A stretch of DNA of 64,000 nucleotides. Source: Diplolepis rosae. Lineage: Eukaryota; Arthropoda; Insecta; Hymenoptera; Diplolepididae. A program made the translations under genes and the position numbers. Location of the stretch: the NCBI GenBank assembly GCA_030998225.1, contig JAPYXD010000696.1:2356001-2420000 (forward strand), read 5' to 3'. This document shows, one piece after another, positions 58,187 through 64,000 of the stretch; position 1 is the stretch's first letter; the number at the start of each line of letters is the position of its first letter. Under the pieces are notes generated by a model. That model did no database searches. It saw only the letters and a list, made by a program, of their open reading frames with translations, and had not been told where the DNA came from.

Positions 58187-58990
58187 TTATTTACGTTCTT
58201 TTTGGTTAACAGGTAATCTGACGTAAATTTGATCAGCAATATTCATATAAATGCAAACTGCAGTAAGAGTTCCAACAGAAATCGCGATGATACATCTTAT
58301 CAAACATGTCACTTTAAAATTATTAACAAGATTGCATTTATGTAAAAATGTTCGACTATCATATGCGACATCATTATTACCTTGTTCATTGAAAAAAATT
58401 TGGTTATTAATTTCTCCTAAAATTGCATAATGATTCGCTGCACACTGGCATCCTCGCAATGCACAATCACAATTTTTGAGTCTAATAAAAGTATAAAGAA
58501 TGCCTAATTTTGGTTCCAAATTATGAACATATTGCACAGCGGACGAGTATGTTGTTAAGTTTTGTTGATATGTTTCTGTTACGTATAGTGTTCCATTTTT
58601 TAACAATCTGGAATATGTCCATGCTTGAAAATTTTGCGGATTTCCTAAATTGTATATTTCGGTTTGAATCATTTCTGGCAATTCTCGGACATGCTTATAT
58701 ATACCCACGCCGTAGCAGTGTGGAAAAACATTGTCAATGATTTTTACTTGTCGTTTTTTCTTTTGACAAAAATTTCGGATAGGGCCATCAGGTACGGCTT
58801 TAATGAATTTAATCATACGAATAAATTGATGTTGGGATCTTGCTATTTGTGTGTCAATGTGGCAAGTCCCGTGAACGAGCCTTAACAGTTCAATATTTAA
58901 ATTTTCATACTCAAAGCACGAATATACCCATAGCGGTCCAAGTCTTTGAACAATATCAGGAATGTGTAATAATTGCTGAACATTGTTCAA
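58187..58990 (-). pseudogene. DUF4218-like transposase C-terminal fragment
   Basis: 267 codons. LLHIPDIVQRLGPLWVYSCF, then YENLNIELLRLVHGTCHIDT, is a DUF4218-type block. A later segment (AWTYSRLLKNGTLYVTETYQ, NCDCALRGCQCAANHYAIL) is the usual C-terminal region of such transposons. A hydrophobic stretch near the C-terminus (CIIAISVGTLTAVCIY) is probably incidental. The N-terminal catalytic part is missing. A different family from the gene at 36,260. Confidence 0.65.
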
Positions 58991-59049
58991 AAATGTGTTC
59001 CGGGATCACAAAAATGAATGTTCAATACACTTTTTATATTCCTCAATAT

Positions 59050-59253
59050 CAATAATGTCGAGAATTTATTATTATGTGGTGCATGGTGGTTAAGATAGTT
59101 CACGATTATTAAATCGATCTTTTCCCTAGATCACTGTTGGCCTCGTGCCATGCTCTCTGCGCCACACGCTACGCGCGCACACTCCTACACACACTCTCTC
59201 ACACACATATCAGCTTAGACAGTGTATCATAGAAAATTACGCATATTTCAACA
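59050..59253 (-). repeat. Probable Copia 3' LTR start
   Basis: On the minus strand, the purine-rich AAATTAAGTGGGTG precedes TGTTGAAATATGCG at 59,253, matching the polypurine tract and TGTTGAAATA start common in Copia LTRs. The other LTR end was not located. Confidence 0.55.
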
Positions 59254-59568
59254 CACCCACTTAATTTTTTATGCTACATACTCATTTCGTTTGGACTTAC
59301 ATACACCTTCCTTTTATCACAATTACATAGTTTTTCGTTTATCATTAATCGCTTCCGATCTTAAACAATAACTTTCATTTTTTTAAACCTTAAACATTCT
59401 ATAAACCAATCAAATTATTCTTAGGAGCAATCTGAAGTTTTCAAGTTTATTCCTCCCTAAAGCCTTTGTTAAGGTATCGGCTATATTTTGCTCTGAATCT
59501 ATTTTTACAATATCAATTCCTTTCCTTTCATAACTTACATTAACAAAAAGGTAATGAACTTCAATATA

Positions 59569-60325
59569 AAGGGTTTCCCAATAGGGGTGATATGATTTTG
59601 AATGTCCCTATCGTGCTCATTTGATCTGAAATTTTTGACGTCTGCTGTCAGCTGTCATCAGTAAGGTTTGCCATTTAATCATGAGTAGTTTCACGCTTCC
59701 ACAACGTTTGGAAATTGTCCAATTATTTTATCAAAATTCGAGAAGTTTTGTCGGTGTTCAAAGAGCATATCGTGCAAAATATGGTCGTCATTCTGCTCCA
59801 TCCGCGCTCTCAATTCGTCGAATAATCGATAAGTTGGAGATTGAATTTACTCTATTGGATACTAAGCCTAAAAATCGTATGCGTACCGCACGTTCTAAAC
59901 AGAATATAGCCGCCGTACAGGCCAGTATCGAGGAAAACCGTGAATTGTCCGTGCCACGCCGATCTCAGGAATTTGGCCTGTCCAGGATGACTACCTGGCG
60001 TATTTTGCGATTGGATCTTGGCCTGCATCCCTATAAGATGATTCTGGCCCAAGAACTGAAGCCTAATGACCATCGTTTGCGTCGGGAGTTCGCGGATTGG
60101 GCTCTGGAATCAATTGAAAATGATCCCAATTTTCATCAAAAAATCATCTTTTCTGATGAGGCGCATTTTTGGCTCAAGTCTCGGGGGACATTTGGCCGAT
60201 ATATTGTTTAAATCATAAATGGCATAGAATATCCAATATAATAAAAAAGATTTCGATCAATTCCGAATGAATATTCAGTGTTTTTTTTCAATTTCAAAAC
60301 ATATCACCCTTATTGGGAAACCCTT
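59569..60325 (+). mobile_element. Deleted Tc1/mariner element nested in Copia
   Basis: TIRs AAGGGTTTCCCAATA(G/A)GGGTGAT at 59,569 and inverted at 60,325, with TA on each side (59,567-59,568 and 60,326-60,327). 757 bp. The Copia frame resumes exactly on either side, confirming insertion. Confidence 0.92.
59681..60211 (+). CDS. Truncated Tc1/mariner transposase (DUF4817 type), N-terminal half
   Basis: 176 residues from ATG 59,681: a helix-turn-helix N-terminus (TLPQRLEIVQLFYQNSRSFV), a second one (LSRMTTWRILR), then IIFSDEAHFWL with the first catalytic Asp. It ends at GTFGRYIV, where an internal deletion removed the rest of the catalytic domain. It could still bind TIRs, if expressed; that is an inference. 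The 25.1-25.6 kb fragment is of the same general type but keeps the opposite half. Confidence 0.85.
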   Translation: MSSFTLPQRLEIVQLFYQNSRSFVGVQRAYRAKYGRHSAPSALSIRRIIDKLEIEFTLLDTKPKNRMRTARSKQNIAAVQASIEENRELSVPRRSQEFGLSRMTTWRILRLDLGLHPYKMILAQELKPNDHRLRREFADWALESIENDPNFHQKIIFSDEAHFWLKSRGTFGRYIV

Positions 60326-60963
60326 TACTTAGAATTTTTTGTCAAGTTTCCAAATTTAGCAATTTCAATAGCTCCGGAGTTGTCTTCATAAATTTTTACT
60401 GGTTTCTCTATTTTGATTCTAAAGTCTTTCAACAAGTTTATAATAAATTTAATTTCGCTTACTGCTTCTGGTAAAGCCACGTACTCAGCGGCTGTTGATG
60501 ATTTTGTCACACTGCCCTGTTTTCTAGTTTTCCAATATATTACATTCCCAAAAAATCTTATCGCGTATCCAGTAGTTGATTTTCTGTCCATTTTATCTCC
60601 AGCCCAATCAGCGTCAACATAGCAATCCATGATCTCAGCGTTTAGGTTCCTTTTATATGTTAATTTCAATTCTCTGGTTAAGTACAAATATTTAAGAATT
60701 CTCTGTGCATATTTGTAATGCGTCCCGTCGTAACTATTTTGAAAACGACTTAAATAGTTTACACTGTAACCAATGTCCAATCTTGTTCCGGTACTAATGT
60801 ATAATAATGCTCCAATGAGGTTTCTATATTTTATATGAACGCCTGAGAGGAAAAGTTGGACATTTTTTTTAAGTTTAAAAGACTTGTACATAAATGTGTT
60901 GGGTGGAAGAATTGGATAAAAAAATTTGCGCAGAAACATCGAACATTCGCCTTTTATGAGTAT

Positions 60964-61100
60964 AAACCGAACATGAGTCGTTTAGGGTGAAAAGCGAACA
61001 AAGACGGGTTGCGAGGAAAAACCGAACGTTGCGATGTTCGGTTTTTCCTCGCAAAATGTCTATATTCGCTTTTTCACCTGAGACGACTCATGTTCGGTTT
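60964..61100. repeat. Imperfect palindrome ~137 bp (foldback)
   Basis: AACCGAACATGAGTCG at 60,965 pairs with its complement at 61,084-61,099; inner arms GCGAGGAAAAACCGAAC and its complement are also inverted. A foldback or MITE-like element adjoining the broken end of the Copia remnant. No genes. Confidence 0.75.
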
Positions 61101-61665
61101 TTGCACCTATGTTTTTTCAGTCTGAAAAATATGTATTATCTTTTCTACGTGATATTGACATTTTTCAGACTCGGGACTATCTGCACATTATTTATTACCA
61201 GCTTTCCTTACGCGCTAACATTACAACTGCGTATTTCGCGCTCAGACGTTTTAGAACGTATTGTGCACAGAAAAAAAGGTCTTAAATGAAGTCCAAAAAT
61301 GGGCTTCTTTTTAGGTCGGATATAAAGTAGACCATTAGAGAAGGACAGACTGATGCTCTTATACACGGGGTTGCTAAATTTAAGTCAAAATCTTCTATTA
61401 GACGTGACAGATTAAAGACTTTTTTTCTGTGTGCATTATAGGAAATTGACCGATTGTGCCTTATTATACAAAGTGTACATTCGATAATTTTTATTAATAA
61501 TTGATTATGATTTTTTGAAATTGTTTTTCAATAATCTTAACGAAATCTCATGAGTAATAATTGCCTAATGAATATCTGCGTTTTCCAATAAGAAGTATTG
61601 AATTCGCGCAAAAAATGATTATTTGTTAATTTTTGCAAGTTTAAAAAAAAGTAGTTGAAAACAGT
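61101..61665. other. No gene seen
   Basis: AT-rich DNA between the palindrome and the R1 poly-T. Confidence 0.5.
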
Positions 61666-61667
61666 AT

Positions 61668-64000
61668 TTTTTATTTTTTTTTTTTTTTGGTGAGGAGGAA
61701 AAATGGCAAAATCTTTTATAGACGTTGTACAGGACTCTCCTAGGACGGGTCTAGGCATACCTGTTAAAACCAAAAAACCCCCTCTCTCGAACCAATACAC
61801 CACCCGCGGAACCGCCTTTCGGCTTTAAACTTCACGGGTGGTTGGTTCCATTAAAGTCGCGTACGACTCTTCCGTCATCCGTTCGCTCAGAACTTCCACC
61901 CGCGGCCACACGCCCACTAGGATAACCGACTAGCCGCGCCACCCAGGGGAGAAACAAACAGATTCCTCCCCCGAACGACACGGACAGTCAAGTCTACCCG
62001 AGACGCAGGACCGCGGGTGCCGGCCCCGATGCGATTTCTACTGGCCCTCCCCGTTGTTTCACTCTCGACGCCCATCCAGTTCTCTCGTCTTCATCACAAG
62101 TGTGACGAATGACTCGATGAGCGTCCAGAACCGTTCAGACTGGAGCACGAGGGGGACCATCGTGTCAGGATTAAGTTCGGAACCCACCGCCAGACCGAGG
62201 ACCTCCCTAGCCACACCCCATTTTGCGCAGACGAAGAGTGCGTGCTCTGCGTTATCCACCGGGGAATCGCAGTAGCAACACGTCTCCTCGTCTCTCTTCT
62301 TAAAGCGCCTCAGGTACGCGTTAAAACAGCCATGGCCCGAGAGCGCTTGCGCCAAGTAAAAGCCGACTTCCCCGTGCTTTCTGTTCAGCCAGGTGGCGAG
62401 CTCCGGGATCAGGCGGTAGGTCCATCTCCCTGTCTGCTCACCATGCCATCTCATCTGACATTTCTCGACGAGTCTGCGCCTTCCATCCTTGCGGATGGCC
62501 TCCTTCGCGCGAGCGATTTCCTGCAGTTCGGCGCAGGTAAGCTCCTTGCGAAGCTGAAAGGTTTCCTGCCTTTCCTCCGCCAATAAATCTATTGGCGGGA
62601 CGCTCGCCAGGACCAGCACAGCGCTCGTTGAGATAGTTCTATATGCCGAAACTATTCTCAGCGCGACAAGTCTCTGCGCCGAGAACAGCTTCTTCTGGAT
62701 AGCATGGTTTTGCAAGGCATTGGCCCAGACCGGAGCTGCATAAAGCAGCTTCGAATGGACCACGCTCGCCACCAATCTTCTTTTCGCTTCCCTGGGTCCA
62801 CCAATGTTTGGCATAAGCCGGGCCAAGTTTGCTCCACATTGGATGGCTTTGGCGGCTGCGATCTTTAGGTGTTCGCCAAAGCTAAGCCTACGATCCAGCT
62901 GCACCCCCAGGTACTTAATGCTTGTTTTCCACTCGACTTCATGCTCTCTGAGAACGATCCTCGGGTATTGGAAGGATCTCCTGTCCGTAACGAGCAAAGC
63001 CTCGGTTTTCTCAGGGGCCATTTTAAGACCTCTGCCATCCAACCAGCGCTTCGCTCGCCACAGACTTTCATTGATCCTCAGCTCTAGGATTCCGACGTCG
63101 TCAGCGGCGCACACGACAAGTGCGTCATCCGCGAAGCCGACGATGCTCGTTCCAGCAGGCAGGTCCATGCGCAGGAAATCGTCGTACATGACGTTCCAAA
63201 CGAGTGGACCCACCCGCGACCCTTGAGGGGCGCCACATGTCATCTCCTCCTTGAGAGACCATTTGTCGCTCTCATATTTCACGCACCTGTCGCTCAGATA
63301 GTCATCTATCATTCGTAACAGGTAGTCTGGAACCTTTTTCCGCACCATCGCCTCGATGCAGATGTTCCATCTCGCGGTATTGAACGCATTGCGTATGTCA
63401 ATGCTAATCAACGCACAGAATCCCTTACGCTTACCAGTTCCTTTTCTTGCATTTGTGGCGATGTTAACCACAGCTTGGATGGCGTCCACAGTGGACCTGC
63501 CTTTCCTGAATCCGAACTGGTTTTCCGAGAGCCCGTTCTCCCCGACCAAGAGAGCCTGAAGCCGTTGTAGAATCAACTCCTCCAGAAGCTTCCCCATCGT
63601 ATCCAATAAGCATATTGGTCTATACGACGAGGCAACCCCTAGAGGTTTGTTGCCCTTCCTCAGCAGGACCAACCTCTGCTTCTTCCAATCTGCGAAGAAC
63701 CTGCCCTCCCGAAGACAGGAGTTAAAGGCTTCTAGGAGGATCTCTGGGTACGCCCCGATCACCTGTTTGAGGATCTCGTTCGGCACCTCTTCGATACCCG
63801 GCGCTGTATTTGCCTTAAGCCTTCCACCCGCTCTCTTTAGTTCTTCGAGAGTGAAGAGTTCTTCGCGCCGGACCACGCAGGAACTTCGGTCTTGTCTTCG
63901 GAACGGCTCCACGTGTGGAAACAAGCTACGCACAATGTACTGGACTCGATCGGGATTATCCAGGCCCGGGGTCTTTCTTCAAGCCACCAATCTCTTGGTG
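61668..64000 (-). mobile_element. R1-clade LINE, 3' part, runs off the window
   Basis: Minus-strand LINE. The T-run at 61,668-61,689 is its poly(A) tail read in reverse; 61,690-62,058 is the 3' UTR (GC-rich). The 5' end is outside the window. Confidence 0.85.
62059..63980 (-). CDS. R1-type LINE ORF2 (reverse transcriptase), partial
   Basis: Over 620 codons open. Reverse transcriptase: KANTAPGIEEVPNEIL, SYRPICLLDTMGKLLEELI, NQFGFRKGRSTVDAIQAV, MTCGAPQGSRVGPLVWN, VGFADDALVVC (catalytic FADD). Then the R1-type linker (KYLGVQLDRRLSF, SVVHSKLLYAAPVWA) and a C-terminal CX2CX8HX4C finger (CCYCDSPVDNAEHALFVC). Typical R1/TRAS clade without RNase H. A stop lies in this frame near 63,985, so either a frameshift or a truncation separates it from its endonuclease part beyond the window. 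No methionine start is expected inside. Confidence 0.88.

Larger units (their letters stand above)
59410..60865 (-). pseudogene. Copia RNase H region, split by a Tc1/mariner insertion
   Basis: 60,865-60,326 encodes YRNLIGALLYISTGTRLDIG, VDADWAGDKMDRKSTTGYAI, SSTAAEYVAL and VKIYEDNSGAIEIAKFGNLT, the end of a Copia polyprotein. Across the insertion, 59,568-59,410 completes it: EVHYLFVNVSYERKGIDIVK, EQNIADTLTKALGRNKLENF, stop at 59,410-59,412. The reverse transcriptase, integrase, protease and Gag are not present to the right, so the element is truncated. Confidence 0.88.

Noticed and set aside
62639..63559. Several open frames opposite or overlapping the R1 gene
   Set aside because: Shadows of the GC-rich reverse-transcriptase frame.
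1..64000. tRNA, rRNA or snRNA genes
   Set aside because: Looked for tRNA B-box-like GGTTCRANNCC and cloverleaf ends; only the tRNA-complementary primer sites were convincing.

Overview
This is insect-type nuclear DNA: AT-rich, with no bacterial operons, no rRNA or tRNA genes, and no intact host gene that I can name. Nearly everything recognisable is a mobile element, often nested inside another, or a decayed gene. Mariner, DUF4817-type Tc1/mariner, hAT, Penelope, an LOA/I-like LINE, an R1-type LINE, Copia and errantivirus-like Ty3/gypsy elements together point to an arthropod and most likely an insect. I cannot fix the order.

Layout. 0-2.3 kb: small cysteine-rich genes and a dsRNA-binding plus zinc-knuckle gene, with a second decayed copy of the cysteine-rich block at 55.6-57.7 kb. 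2.7-3.4 kb: LTR-like promoter DNA. 4.76-6.05 kb: a complete mariner with TIRs and TA target duplication. 6.2-11 kb: remnants of a multi-exon, transposon-derived C2H2 gene, carrying a 41-bp-arm palindromic MITE and cut by a second mariner. 13.9-14.65 kb: a hAT fragment. 15.5-24.4 kb: an errantivirus-like retroelement (LTR, tRNA-Leu primer site, a leader with 12 hairpins, broken gag and env, no pol). 24.5-25.65 kb: a Tc1/mariner fragment. 25.7-28.6 kb: a Penelope-like element with inverted terminal repeats carrying hammerhead-ribozyme-like cores. 29.4-32.0 kb: a related long LTR with a 1.06-kb solo LTR inside it. 32.1-36.2 kb: a minus-strand gypsy-like remnant (protease, leader, PBS, about 2-kb LTR). 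36.3-37.2 kb: a transposase C-terminus. 39.0-41.1 kb: a decayed minus-strand gene block (double-stranded-RNA-binding domains, zinc knuckle, membrane glycoprotein tail). 41,141-55,551: one hAT transposon with about 2.8-kb terminal inverted repeats and an 8-bp target duplication, its right arm split by a 5.2-kb LINE. 58.2-60.9 kb: a DUF4218-like fragment and a Copia remnant containing a small Tc1/mariner insertion. 61.7-64 kb: the 3' half of an R1-clade LINE running off the window.

Removing the hAT joins the 39-41.1 kb block to the 55.6-57.7 kb block. The locus then reads as a compact set of small, partly divergently oriented genes (dsRNA-binding/zinc-knuckle, membrane glycoprotein tail, paired Cys-rich proteins) that looks viral or selfish in origin and that I cannot match to a described element. 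The other main novelty is the retroelement leader, where three ~275-bp tandem units hold twelve hairpins sharing one loop motif. This parallels in position and copy number the 12-site insulator of Drosophila gypsy, but has an unrelated sequence.
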